From positions 1 through 59,541 of the forward strand of contig CAJUBP010000029.1 in assembly GCA_910584585.1 (NCBI GenBank): 59,541 bases of DNA, written 5' to 3'. This document shows, piece by piece, positions 32,843 through 41,165 of the stretch. The translations under genes and the position numbers were made by a program. The stretch's first letter is position 1, and every line of letters begins with the position of its first letter. Source of the stretch: an uncultured Lachnospiraceae bacterium. Its GTDB lineage: Bacteria > Bacillota > Clostridia > Lachnospirales > Lachnospiraceae. A model generated the notes under the pieces. It did not search any database. It saw nothing but the letters and a program-made list of their open reading frames with translations, and was not told the DNA's origin.

Positions 32843-33830
32843 CGGATCCCTCCTCTTCAATCACTACTTTCTCCGCGCCCTCTTCGATCTGTTCCTCCTG
32901 AGTGCGGGCGCTTTCATCCAGATAATCCAGATTTCTTTCGTACATGGCGTTCAAATCCATTTTTTCCCGGTAGGTCATGTTGCTGTCTCCGTTGACGGAA
33001 ATCTGAACTTTATTGATATTCGGCAGTTCCGCCAGAGAATTTACAATGGAATAAATCACCACGGATTCCGCAATCTCATAATTCTGACTGAGAAACCCTT
33101 CATTCAGATTCACAAACCCGACGCCGTCCAGCACCGATACGTTCACCAGCTTCGTGCCCTCCGGAAGGGCGGAACGCGCCTCTGTGCCTTCGGGCCCCTT
33201 CAGCAGCTGCTCCATTACCAGCTTTTCCATGGAAATATTGCTGCTGTAATGGACCTCCTGCACTTCCGGAATCAATCCCGTTCCGTCTTTGTTGGAAAAA
33301 TACAGGGTGATGCTGGCAGTCTGGATCGTATTGATCTGCTCTCCCGGATTTTCAATGAAAGTTTCTCCGGTCATAAGGCCGATCAGATTGCCGTTGGCGT
33401 CCATCAGCGGAGAATCTTCCACGTAAAAGGAAATGCACTCCACCCCTTTTACCTGAGTCAGAGTTCTTACAATTGCGGCCCGGCACAGCACCTCTGTGAC
33501 ATTGTCCATCTCCATATAGCTGCTTCCAAAATGCAGATACAACTGGGCGTTTTCCAGTTTCCAGGATGTCAGTTTCACATCTTTCGGCACCGCCTGCCGG
33601 TAATCCTTATTTTCTTCCTCCTGAAAAAGCCTGTCCAAAAACTCCTGGATCAACTCTCTGTCATCTTTCGCTTTTGGCTCATACCCTTTTGCAACCGTCT
33701 TGGTATTTTCTTTATTCACGTAGAAAATCCTGTACTCCGAATCATCTTCCCGGCCTTTTTCGCATCCTGCAAGCCCCGCTAGAGAAAGAATCAGAAGCAA
33801 CAGATACAGACTTCGTTTTTTTCTTCTCAT
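32835..33830 (-). CDS. GerMN-domain lipoprotein
   Basis: A 331-residue secreted lipoprotein: signal SLYLLLLILSLAGLAGC with lipobox LAGC at residues 20-23, then two GerMN domains (about 50-170, with ELIQEFLDRLFQEEENKDYR, and 190-300, with MEQLLKGPEGTEARSALPEG). The C-terminal tail is acidic. GerM proteins act at the forespore/mother-cell interface in spore formers, but related double-domain lipoproteins also occur next to histidine kinases and may modulate them. Gap to the kinase gene upstream is nine bases and the 3' end overlaps comEC, so it belongs to one operon with both. AGGAGG precedes the ATG. Confidence 0.88.
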   Translation of the reverse strand: MRRKKRSLYLLLLILSLAGLAGCEKGREDDSEYRIFYVNKENTKTVAKGYEPKAKDDRELIQEFLDRLFQEEENKDYRQAVPKDVKLTSWKLENAQLYLHFGSSYMEMDNVTEVLCRAAIVRTLTQVKGVECISFYVEDSPLMDANGNLIGLMTGETFIENPGEQINTIQTASITLYFSNKDGTGLIPEVQEVHYSSNISMEKLVMEQLLKGPEGTEARSALPEGTKLVNVSVLDGVGFVNLNEGFLSQNYEIAESVVIYSIVNSLAELPNINKVQISVNGDSNMTYREKMDLNAMYERNLDYLDESARTQEEQIEEGAEKVVIEEEGSGD

Positions 33831-33839
33831 TCCATCCTC

Positions 33840-35255
33840 CTAAACAATATACATCAGGGGAATGCGGACAGTGAATATTGTCCCCTCTCCCTCTTTGCTG
33901 TGGGCTTTGATGGCTCCCCGATGCATCAGAACCGCATTTCTTGTGATGGCAAGGCCCAGGCCTGTTCCTCCGATTTCCCTGGAATGAGACTTATCCGCCC
34001 GGTAAAACCGCTCATAGATATGCTCCAGGGATTCCTCAGGTATTCCAATGCCGGAATCCTCCACCCGCACAAAGAAATATTTGTGGTCCGCATTTAAGGA
34101 GACATGCACCCACCCTTCCGGTTTATTGTATTTGATGGCGTTTTCCACCAGGTTAGAAAGAGCCAGGGAGAGCTTCACTTCATCCACTTCCGCACTGACA
34201 GGCCGGAAGCTTTCCAACACCAGTTCAATATTCTGCCCCGCCGCAATGGGCCTTAACCGTTTCATAATGGTCTCTAAAAGCTCATTGATATTTACCACGG
34301 AAACATTCAAATTCCCTGCCGATTTATCCATTTTCACCAGAGACAGCAGATCATTGATAATCTTATTTTCCCGCTCAATTTCCTCTGCAATATCCCCCAT
34401 GAATTCCTTGTACAATTCCGCCGGAACGTCTCCCTGGGCCAGCAGGGAGTCCGCCAGAACCTTCATGGAAGTAAGGGGAGTCTTCAATTCGTGGGACACA
34501 TTAGATACAAATTCCTGTCTGGAATCATCAATCACACGCATTTTTCCCCAAATCTCATTGAACGCCTCCGAAATAGCCTCTGTCTCCGTGTAATCGGAAA
34601 TCATCAGCTGTTCCTCGTCCTCTGTCTGCACCTCTTCCAGGTACTTGGTCAGTTTTCCCAGCGGGCGCACCAGGCGTTTGGACCAGAACAGGGCAAATCC
34701 CAGAATCGCCGCCAGACAGGCCAGTTCCACAATTACAGCATTGTCTTTCAGATAATCGTAGTTCATCATGATGCTGTCTGTGGACACGCTGACCAGCATA
34801 ACCCCCTGATTTTTTTCAGAATCTGCTTTTTTCAGAGGAATGGCAAGCTCAATATAACGGTTTCTGGAATCATACTTTGTAATTTCCTCCCCCTGAAAAC
34901 TCTTCACCACTTCCTCAGAGATAATGGTTTTTCCGGTATCCAGCCCGTAGGTATCTTTTACAATCTGAAAGCTGCTGTTGATAATCATAATTCTGCCGTC
35001 GTAAATATTGGACAGCATCTCCAGCTGGACATTGATCATTTCCTCGGAAGGATCCTGGAGATAATTGTATGTAATCACCTGATTCCCCAGCATTTTCGCC
35101 TGCCCTGCAATGTCAATGCTCCGGTTGGATACCGCCCGGCTCTCATAACTGGCAAGAATTCCTGTGCGCAGCACAAAATTCGGAATAATTCCCACCAGCG
35201 CCATCAATAAAAACAGCCGAAATCTCAGGCTGTGTAAAAATTTCAGTTTTTTCAT
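33840..35255 (-). CDS. Membrane sensor histidine kinase
   Basis: A 471-residue kinase of the WalK/PhoR class. First membrane helix near residues 12-34, an extracytoplasmic sensor of about 140 residues, a second helix near 178-196 (AVIVELACLAAILGFALFW), HAMP linker, dimerisation/phosphoacceptor SNVSHELKTPLTSMK, and ATPase motifs NLVENAIKYNK, VEDSGIGIPEE and GGTGLGLAI. It should phosphorylate the response regulator encoded 15 bp upstream. The ligand is unknown; the adjacent lipoprotein may take part in sensing at the outer face. AAAGGG precedes the ATG. Confidence 0.93.
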   Translation of the reverse strand: MKKLKFLHSLRFRLFLLMALVGIIPNFVLRTGILASYESRAVSNRSIDIAGQAKMLGNQVITYNYLQDPSEEMINVQLEMLSNIYDGRIMIINSSFQIVKDTYGLDTGKTIISEEVVKSFQGEEITKYDSRNRYIELAIPLKKADSEKNQGVMLVSVSTDSIMMNYDYLKDNAVIVELACLAAILGFALFWSKRLVRPLGKLTKYLEEVQTEDEEQLMISDYTETEAISEAFNEIWGKMRVIDDSRQEFVSNVSHELKTPLTSMKVLADSLLAQGDVPAELYKEFMGDIAEEIERENKIINDLLSLVKMDKSAGNLNVSVVNINELLETIMKRLRPIAAGQNIELVLESFRPVSAEVDEVKLSLALSNLVENAIKYNKPEGWVHVSLNADHKYFFVRVEDSGIGIPEESLEHIYERFYRADKSHSREIGGTGLGLAITRNAVLMHRGAIKAHSKEGEGTIFTVRIPLMYIV

Positions 35256-35270
35256 TTCTACCCTTTATGC

Positions 35271-35960
35271 CTAACCCTGATAATAATAGCCTACGCCCCA
35301 TTTTGTGTGCACATATTTCGGCTCACTGGGATTGGCCTCAATCTTTTCTCTCAGGCGGCGCACATGCACATCCACCGTGCGCACATCCCCGGGATACTCG
35401 TGCCCCCATACCAGGTTCAGCAGATTCTCCCGGCTATATACTTTATTCGGATTTAACACCAGAAGCTCCAGCAGGTCAAATTCTCTGGCTGTCACATTGA
35501 TTTCTTTTCCCAGAATAAACAGCCGCCGGCTCTCCTGATCCAGCTTTAAATCTCCGTTTTCCACCACTTTGGACTTCTCTTTTTTCGGCTGGTTCGGCGA
35601 GGTTCTGCGCATAATGGCCTTAATCCTTGCCTTGACCTCCAAAATGTTAAAGGGTTTGGTTATGTAATCATCTGCCCCGTATTCCAGGCCCAGAATCTTA
35701 TCCATATCGTCCCCTTTGGCGGTAAGCATCACAATCGGCACAGAAGAAAATTCCCGTATATGCTGACATACTTCAAAACCATCCATTTTGGGAAGCATCA
35801 GATCCAACAGTATCATATCATACGGCTGTTCCGTCGCAAGCTTCAGCGCTTCTTCTCCATCATAAGCGCAGTCCACCTCCATGCCGTCCTGCTCTAAACT
35901 GAAACGGATACCTTTTACGATTAATTTTTCATCATCCACCACAAGAACTCTCTTTGCCAT
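35271..35960 (-). CDS. OmpR/PhoB-family response regulator
   Basis: A 229-residue transcription factor. Receiver domain with acidic pocket (VVDDEK), phospho-aspartate in LLDLMLPKMDG, switch threonine in VMLTAK and lysine in YITKPFN; C-terminal winged helix with NKVYSRENLLNLVWG and VDVHVRRLREKIE. The sequence is close to WalR/VicR. I start at the ATG at 35960 after GAGGTG, ten bases after the comEA stop. Sitting between comEA and its cognate kinase, it may control this very operon; no binding site was identified. Confidence 0.95.
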   Translation of the reverse strand: MAKRVLVVDDEKLIVKGIRFSLEQDGMEVDCAYDGEEALKLATEQPYDMILLDLMLPKMDGFEVCQHIREFSSVPIVMLTAKGDDMDKILGLEYGADDYITKPFNILEVKARIKAIMRRTSPNQPKKEKSKVVENGDLKLDQESRRLFILGKEINVTAREFDLLELLVLNPNKVYSRENLLNLVWGHEYPGDVRTVDVHVRRLREKIEANPSEPKYVHTKWGVGYYYQG

Positions 35961-35970
35961 AATCTGCACC

Positions 35971-36621
35971 TCAATCAACGCTAACGCTGTCCTTTATTTT
36001 TGCAAATACACCGTCTTTGATTCCCTCAACCTTCATCAAATCTTCTATCTGGCCAAAACCGCCGTTGGCTTCCCGCCAGGCAAGGATGCTCCCCGCCTTG
36101 GCCGCCCCGATTCCCGGAAGCGTCATAAGTTCCGCTTCCGTGGCAGTGTTCAGGTTTATTCTGCCGTCCCCGCTTTGGGGATCTTCGGAAGCCCTCTCCG
36201 GCTCCTGCTCCCCCGCTGCCGGAATATAGATCATCTGGCCGTCCTGTACGCATTCCGCCTGATTGATCCTGTCCGGATCTGCCTGCTCCGAAAGGCCGCC
36301 TGCCAATTCCACTGCCTGAAATATGCGGCTGCCCTCCGCCAGCTGATAGACCCCGGGCTCCTTTACCGCCCCGCTTACCTGCACATAGAGCATGTTTTCT
36401 TCCTGTTTGGAAATCCGGCTTTCCTCTGACGAACTTTCCGCCTGATTCCGGCCCGCCTCTGATGAACCTTCCATCTGGTTTTGGCCCGCCTCCGGCGAAT
36501 CCTCTGTCTGGCTTTGCGCTTCCTGTTCCGTTCCTTCCAACAGGATGTTTCCCGGTTCACGGTTCCCGCATCCTCCTGCAAGCAAAGCCGCCATAATAAA
36601 AAATATGATAAGTCTTTTCAT
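35971..36621 (-). CDS. comEA: ComEA-like lipoprotein (SLBB + helix-hairpin-helix)
   Basis: A 216-residue exported DNA-binding protein. Lipobox LLAGGC near residue 17, where Bacillus ComEA has a plain membrane anchor; a 33-bp-repeat-encoded Glu/Ser/Gln stretch (EGSSEAGRNQA units); an SLBB domain (VQVSGAVKEPGVYQLAEG); a linker; and a C-terminal (HhH)2 domain (INLNTATEAELMTLPGIGA). ComEA captures double-stranded DNA for the ComEC channel. AAGGGAG precedes the ATG at 36621. It is first in the operon comEA, response regulator, kinase, GerMN, comEC, driven by the promoter at 36713-36741. Confidence 0.93.
   Translation of the reverse strand: MKRLIIFFIMAALLAGGCGNREPGNILLEGTEQEAQSQTEDSPEAGQNQMEGSSEAGRNQAESSSEESRISKQEENMLYVQVSGAVKEPGVYQLAEGSRIFQAVELAGGLSEQADPDRINQAECVQDGQMIYIPAAGEQEPERASEDPQSGDGRINLNTATEAELMTLPGIGAAKAGSILAWREANGGFGQIEDLMKVEGIKDGVFAKIKDSVSVD
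36423..36518 (-). repeat. Three in-frame 33-bp repeats inside comEA
   Basis: Units starting at 36423, 36456 and 36489 encode 11-residue variants (EDSPEAGQNQM, EGSSEAGRNQA, ESSSEESRISK) in the linker between lipobox and SLBB domain. Confidence 0.88.
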
Positions 36622-36712
36622 GCTTTTCTCCCTTCTTACTGTATGCCTTTGACATTCCAATTAATTCAAAAATATCGCAAGAAGAGAAAAACCTTATTCA
36701 CGAATCTTTTCT

Positions 36713-36741
36713 ATTGTAACGAAATTTCGGAATTATTACAA
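36713..36741 (-). promoter_or_regulatory. Promoter of the comEA operon
   Basis: Minus-strand TTGTAA (36741-36736), 17 bp, TACAAT (36718-36713). The spacer contains the palindrome CGAAATTTCG, a possible operator. The leader is about 85 nt. Confidence 0.7.
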
Positions 36742-36770
36742 GAGTATTTCAAAAATATTGAGAAATTTTT

Positions 36771-36801
36771 GTAACAGTGAAGCCGATCGCTGAACTGTTA
36801 C
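36771..36801. repeat. Family 1 hairpin, single module (copy C)
   Basis: GTAACAGT (36771-36778) pairs with ACTGTTAC (36794-36801); inside, AGC pairs with GCT. Seen from the plus strand it is followed by ATTTTTTAT and looks like a terminator, though no plus-strand gene ends here. It is the last module of copy B with a changed apical part (GATC instead of GAA). It lies seven bases after the 3' end of the small permease gene. Confidence 0.8.
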
Positions 36802-36807
36802 AATTTT

Positions 36808-37245
36808 TTATCTCGGCTCCCATTTGAAAAGGATAATTCCGCCGATACAGACCGCCATTCCAATCACTTTGCGCCATTCAAAAGGCTGTTTTTCCATGCC
36901 GAACATGCCGAACAGCTCAATCAGATAGGCCACAATCAGCTGAGCGATGACAATCAGCATCACCGCCTGGGCCGGTCCCAGCGCATCCATGCTCTTGATC
37001 ACCGTGTAAGTAATAAAGGCCCCGATCACGCCGCCCAGCAGCATATATTTGGGCTGCACCTGCAGAATGCCCGCAAAGCTTGTCCGGTCCGTAAAAAACC
37101 ATCCCACCAGACAGATCACCAGCGCGGAAAACTGCACCCAGCTATTGCTGACCCACATGCTGGTCCCCTTGGTCACCCCCGTATTAAATACTCCCTGAAC
37201 ACTCATCAACGCCCCGGATAAAAGGGCAATAAAAATCCCAATCAT
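36808..37245 (-). CDS. DMT-superfamily small transporter (DUF606/YdcZ type)
   Basis: A 145-residue protein with about five membrane helices, starting MIGIFIALLSGALMSVQGVF, typical of the DUF606 branch of the drug/metabolite transporter superfamily, including the family's VFNTGVTKGTSMWVSN-type loop after helix 1. The ATG at 37245 follows AGGAGGATT; a longer frame to 37350 is not supported. Substrate unknown. It lies about 105 bp downstream of the hemerythrin fusion gene and could be part of its transcript. Confidence 0.85.
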   Translation of the reverse strand: MIGIFIALLSGALMSVQGVFNTGVTKGTSMWVSNSWVQFSALVICLVGWFFTDRTSFAGILQVQPKYMLLGGVIGAFITYTVIKSMDALGPAQAVMLIVIAQLIVAYLIELFGMFGMEKQPFEWRKVIGMAVCIGGIILFKWEPR

Positions 37246-37350
37246 GATAATCCTCCTGAATGTCTTGTCTTGTTTGTATGTAGGATATACCATAATTGGA
37301 ATTTTTATACCGGACAGCCGAAAAACCTTCTGCCGCTTACCGCAGTTCAT

Positions 37351-38727
37351 TTACCTGCTCTTCTTTTTAAAATAATCGTCAATCTCTTTTCGAATCTTCT
37401 CCGGAGGCAGTGATTTCAGCAAATATCCTGCCGGCTTTAAGGATATTACCTTCTGAACGCTTTCCCGATCTACCTTGCTGGTCAAAAACATCACTGGAAT
37501 ATCCGCAAATTCTTTCTCAGAACGGATCATCTCCAATACCTGCCTGCCGTCGCAAACCGGCATCTCATAATCCAGAAGCACCAAATCCGGCCGGTTTAAG
37601 GTAATGCACCGGATGGCTCCTAATCCGGAATCGGTTTCCGCAATCTCATAGTCCTCTCCCAGAAGTTCCTGCATCGCCAGCCGCATAAATTCAGAATCAT
37701 CCACAAGAAGCAGCTTCCTTTTCCTGCTGACCTGCTTCTGCTGCTCATGGCTTTTATTCAGGTATTTTTCCACCTCAGACATGGCATTCCCTTCCTGAAT
37801 AGAGGCCACATTCCCCAAGACGGCTCCCTTTCCATCCTGGATCAGATGGGGCGCAAGGGCGCAGAAAGCGAAATACCCTTTCCCTGTGTCAAACAGCAGG
37901 CTGAACTGGGGCTTCTCCCCCGTAAACCGTCTCTCAAACTGCTCGTGGCTGAGCAGATTCTCTTCTTTTATCTCATACAAATCAGAAGGCAGAAATTGTT
38001 CCCGAATCCGTTCCACGAATTGGCGTGCCGTGTACCTGGCCGCATTCATCACCAAGACGCTCATTTCCCCTGATTCCATCCCCAAAATGCTCCCTATCGT
38101 CTTGACCAGCAGCTTTTCTTCGAAAACCAGCAGAATCTCCCATTTTTCTTCTTTGCTTGCGCCATAAACAAGACGGTAGTAAATCCCTTTCCCAAACTGT
38201 TCCCCGCCATAACATTCGCTGACTACCTGGGCCTTTAACCCGAACATATCATCCAGAAGATGGAGAATCAGCCTTCTCATTGCCGACTGCTCTTCTTCCG
38301 GAAGCAATTCCCGCCACCTGCTCTCAACTCTTCCGGTAATGGCGCGATCTTCCGTCAGTGTGTGTCCAATCAGCCATCCGGCGCAGACTCCCAGAAAATG
38401 CTCAATGGCCTCTTCTGAGTAATTGGACTGATTCAGCTCTTTCTCCAAAGACGGAAGGGTTTTTTTCCTGAAGTTATCATGAACCCGTCTGTGAGTTTCA
38501 AACCCCGGATAGCTGATGGACGCCATATAGACCTCTTCTTCCGCAAAATGCTTCATGGCATGTTCTTTAAAGTATTTGATTCCTTCCTGACAGGCCCACC
38601 GGCTCTTCTCATCCTGCCGTTTATTGGCAAAAAGCTTGCCCAGAATGCTGAAAAGCTTCTTATGTTCTTTGTCAATTACTTCCACTCCTATATTGAACCG
38701 ATCCTGCCACACTAATTGATTTCCCAT
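37351..38727 (-). CDS. Bacteriohemerythrin-CheX-like-response regulator fusion
   Basis: A 458-residue soluble protein with three parts. Residues 1-135 form a bacteriohemerythrin with all diiron ligands: WQDRFNIGVEVIDKEHKKLF, HAMKHFAEEEVYM, HRRVHDNF and IGHTLTEDRAI. Residues about 155-320 look like a degenerate CheC/CheX phosphatase domain. Residues about 333-458 form a receiver domain (LLLVDDSEFMRLAMQ, LLDYEMPVCDG, FLTSK, GYLLKSL). The protein has no DNA-binding output. O2 or NO binding at the diiron site could change its phosphorylation or its effect on a signalling partner. AAGGAGG precedes the ATG at 38727. No histidine kinase or chemotaxis gene is adjacent. Confidence 0.88.
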   Translation of the reverse strand: MGNQLVWQDRFNIGVEVIDKEHKKLFSILGKLFANKRQDEKSRWACQEGIKYFKEHAMKHFAEEEVYMASISYPGFETHRRVHDNFRKKTLPSLEKELNQSNYSEEAIEHFLGVCAGWLIGHTLTEDRAITGRVESRWRELLPEEEQSAMRRLILHLLDDMFGLKAQVVSECYGGEQFGKGIYYRLVYGASKEEKWEILLVFEEKLLVKTIGSILGMESGEMSVLVMNAARYTARQFVERIREQFLPSDLYEIKEENLLSHEQFERRFTGEKPQFSLLFDTGKGYFAFCALAPHLIQDGKGAVLGNVASIQEGNAMSEVEKYLNKSHEQQKQVSRKRKLLLVDDSEFMRLAMQELLGEDYEIAETDSGLGAIRCITLNRPDLVLLDYEMPVCDGRQVLEMIRSEKEFADIPVMFLTSKVDRESVQKVISLKPAGYLLKSLPPEKIRKEIDDYFKKKSR

Positions 38728-38870
38728 GATATCCTCCTTGTGCAATGATACAATATTATAATATAAGATTTTTTTCGATTTGTCATTACCTTTTCCTCTT
38801 TTTTTTGGGAAATTTCTCCTACAAATTTTCACATATTGATATTTCTTTTTCGCACAACGCCGGGAATCTT

Positions 38871-40076
38871 CTACGGATGATATTCCCGCAGCACATTTCC
38901 AAGGATTGCCGCCATTTCATCCACATGCTCTTGCTCAATGACAAGAGGAGGGATAAACCGCAGCACGTTATTTCCCGCTGTAATCAGAATCAGGCCCTGC
39001 TCCAGCGCCTTTGCGCTGACCTCTCCTGCCGGTACGGCGGATTTTAACTCCAGGCCCTGCATCAGCCCCCGGCCCCGCCTTGCCATGATGCAGGAGTATT
39101 CCGCCGCCAGCTCTTCCAACCGTTCCTTAAGATATCCGGAAATCTCCTGAACATGCTCCAAAATCCTCTGCTCTTCAAACAGATCCAGCACCTTGCTGAC
39201 CGCCGCTCCCACAAAGGGATTTCCCCCGTAAGTGGTGCCGTGATCGCCGGGCTTTAAGGAGGAATCCGCCACCCTCTTTGTCATCACAAAGGCTCCCACC
39301 GGCACGCCGCAGCCAAGGGCCTTGGCGCATGCCATAATATCTGGTTTTACTCCGTATTCCTGCCAGGCAAACATGGTTCCCGTTCTTCCCATGCCGCACT
39401 GAATCTCATCCAGAATCAGGAGGATGTCATGGGCCTGGCAGATCTGTTTCACCCCTGCCAGAAATTCTTCCTGCGCCGGGTAGATTCCGCCTTCTCCCTG
39501 AATTGTTTCCATAAGAATAGCGCAGGTCTTGTCATTGACCAGATCCGAAACGCTCTGCAGATTATTGTATTTCGCAAATTTCACAATTCCGGGCAGCGGC
39601 TCAAAAGGCTCACGGTAATGGGCGTTTCCGGTTACCGCCAGAGCCCCCAGGCTCCTTCCGTGAAAGGACTGTTCCATGGCAATGATTTCATGATCCGTCG
39701 TCCCGTCTCTGTCATAGGCATACTTTTTGGCGGCTTTTATGGCTCCTTCTATGGCTTCCGTGCCGCTGTTGGTAAAAAACACCCGATCCAGGCCCGATGC
39801 TTTGCAGAGTTTCTCCGCCGCCTCTATGATAGGCTGGTTGTAATACAAGTTGGAAGTGTGGAGCAGCTTGTCGATCTGCATTTTTAAGGCGTCATTGTAC
39901 TTTTGATTCCCGTATCCCAATGCCTGCACTCCGATTCCCGCTGCAAAATCCAGGTACTTCTTCCCTTCCGTGTCATAGAGATATACCCCCTCTCCGTGAT
40001 CCAGCACAACCGGAAAACGATTGTAAGTATGTAAAATGGCCTCTTCCGCCTGTTCCATCCATTTTGCTGTTTCCAT
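38871..40076 (-). CDS. argD: Acetylornithine aminotransferase
   Basis: A 401-residue class III PLP aminotransferase converting N-acetylglutamate semialdehyde to N-acetylornithine. Key parts: YLDFAAGIGVQALGYGN, FTNSGTEAIEGAIKAA (phosphate-binding), ILDEIQCGMGRTG and the Schiff-base lysine in MACAKALGCGVPVGAF. AAAAGGAG precedes the ATG. It follows argB by 46 bp and ends the arg operon. Confidence 0.95.
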   Translation of the reverse strand: METAKWMEQAEEAILHTYNRFPVVLDHGEGVYLYDTEGKKYLDFAAGIGVQALGYGNQKYNDALKMQIDKLLHTSNLYYNQPIIEAAEKLCKASGLDRVFFTNSGTEAIEGAIKAAKKYAYDRDGTTDHEIIAMEQSFHGRSLGALAVTGNAHYREPFEPLPGIVKFAKYNNLQSVSDLVNDKTCAILMETIQGEGGIYPAQEEFLAGVKQICQAHDILLILDEIQCGMGRTGTMFAWQEYGVKPDIMACAKALGCGVPVGAFVMTKRVADSSLKPGDHGTTYGGNPFVGAAVSKVLDLFEEQRILEHVQEISGYLKERLEELAAEYSCIMARRGRGLMQGLELKSAVPAGEVSAKALEQGLILITAGNNVLRFIPPLVIEQEHVDEMAAILGNVLREYHP

Positions 40077-40122
40077 TCTGATTCTCCTTTTCTATCGCGT
40101 TACAATAAAACTCTGTCCAACT

Positions 40123-41025
40123 TCACCCTTTATGATAAAACCGCTCTTCGCTGTCTCCCAAAATAGCAGTTCCAATCCCCCGGTTGGTAAAGATTTCCAA
40201 CAGCAGGCAGTGAGGAATCCGGCCATCCAGAATATGCACTCTGGACACCCCGTTTTCAATGGCTTCAATACAGTTGTTCAGCTTCGGCAGCATGCCGCCG
40301 CCGATAAATCCATCGCCGATGAGCCCATGTGCCTCGGAAACAGACAGTTCAGAGATCAGTGTGGATTTGTCGGAAGGGTCTTTATACACCCCTTCAATGT
40401 CTGTGAGAAAGGCCAGTTTTTCCGCGTTTACCGCCCTTGCAATGGCGCAGGCCGCATCGTCCGCGTTGATGTTATAGGTGTCAAATTCATCCCCCAGGCC
40501 GATGGGGCAGACAATGGGCAGGAAATCTTTTTCCAGCAGATCAAAGAGCACCTTTGGATTTACCTCCTTCACATCTCCTACAAATCCAATGTCCTGACCG
40601 TCGGAATATTTCTTGTCCACTTTCAGAAGGCCGCCGTCCTTGCCGCTGATTCCAATGGCGTTTACCCCCAGTTCCTGCACCATCTGCACCAGGGATTTGT
40701 TGACCTTGCCCAGCACCATCTCGGCAATCTCCATGGTTGCCGCGTCGGTTTTGCGAAGGCCGTTGACAAATTCCGGCTCCATGCCGGATTTTTCCACCCA
40801 TTTGCTGATTTCTTTGCCGCCGCCGTGGACGATAATGGGCTTAAATCCCACCAGCTTTAATAACGTCACATCCTGAATTACGCTTTTTTTCAGTTCCTCG
40901 TCCACCATGGCGCTTCCGCCGTATTTTACCACGATAATTTTGCGGTTGAACCGCTGAATATAGGGCAGCGCCTCGATGAGCACTTCTGCTTTCTGCAGGA
41001 TTTCCTGCATATTTTTCTCTTCCAT
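40123..41025 (-). CDS. argB: Acetylglutamate kinase
   Basis: A 300-residue amino-acid kinase: IIVVKYGGSAM near residue 30, PIIVHGGGKEIS, FLTDIEGVYKD and NADDAACAIARA. The N-terminal helix (about 20 residues before the kinase core) is the part that, in hexameric arginine-inhibited enzymes, mediates ring assembly and feedback, so arginine inhibition is likely. AGAGGAA precedes the ATG. Upstream, about 50 bp away, lies the membrane protein gene whose end is a family 2 repeat. Confidence 0.96.
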   Translation of the reverse strand: MEEKNMQEILQKAEVLIEALPYIQRFNRKIIVVKYGGSAMVDEELKKSVIQDVTLLKLVGFKPIIVHGGGKEISKWVEKSGMEPEFVNGLRKTDAATMEIAEMVLGKVNKSLVQMVQELGVNAIGISGKDGGLLKVDKKYSDGQDIGFVGDVKEVNPKVLFDLLEKDFLPIVCPIGLGDEFDTYNINADDAACAIARAVNAEKLAFLTDIEGVYKDPSDKSTLISELSVSEAHGLIGDGFIGGGMLPKLNNCIEAIENGVSRVHILDGRIPHCLLLEIFTNRGIGTAILGDSEERFYHKG

Positions 41026-41069
41026 TTTGATTCCTCTTTCTGTTATTTTTATTGATAGCCTGGCACTAC

Positions 41070-41165
41070 GGCGAACTTTTAATATGCGAACACGGAGGTC
41101 AAGGCAGGATGGCCCTTCCCTGTGTATCGAAATATAGATTGTTCGCTGTAGAGCGTGTCTTGAAA
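41070..41165. repeat. Dispersed repeat family 2, long copy
   Basis: GCGAACTTTTAATATGCGAAC at the left and GATTGTTCGCTGTAGAGCGTGTCTT at the right (given here in parts: GATTGTTCGCTG, AGAGCGTGTCTT) flank GGAGGTCAAGGCAGGATGGC and TGTGTATCGAAATATA. Related segments lie at 18084, 41932, 49087 and 59438. The minus strand of this copy is translated as the last 28 residues of the neighbouring membrane protein. Confidence 0.8.

Noticed and set aside
36771..36810. Plus-strand terminator
   Set aside because: Hairpin plus T-run looks right, but no plus-strand gene ends here and the hairpin matches a module of the dispersed family 1; recorded as a repeat.
37246..37350. 35-residue N-terminal extension of the DMT transporter
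   Set aside because: The family starts at MIGIFIALLSG, which has AGGAGG directly upstream.
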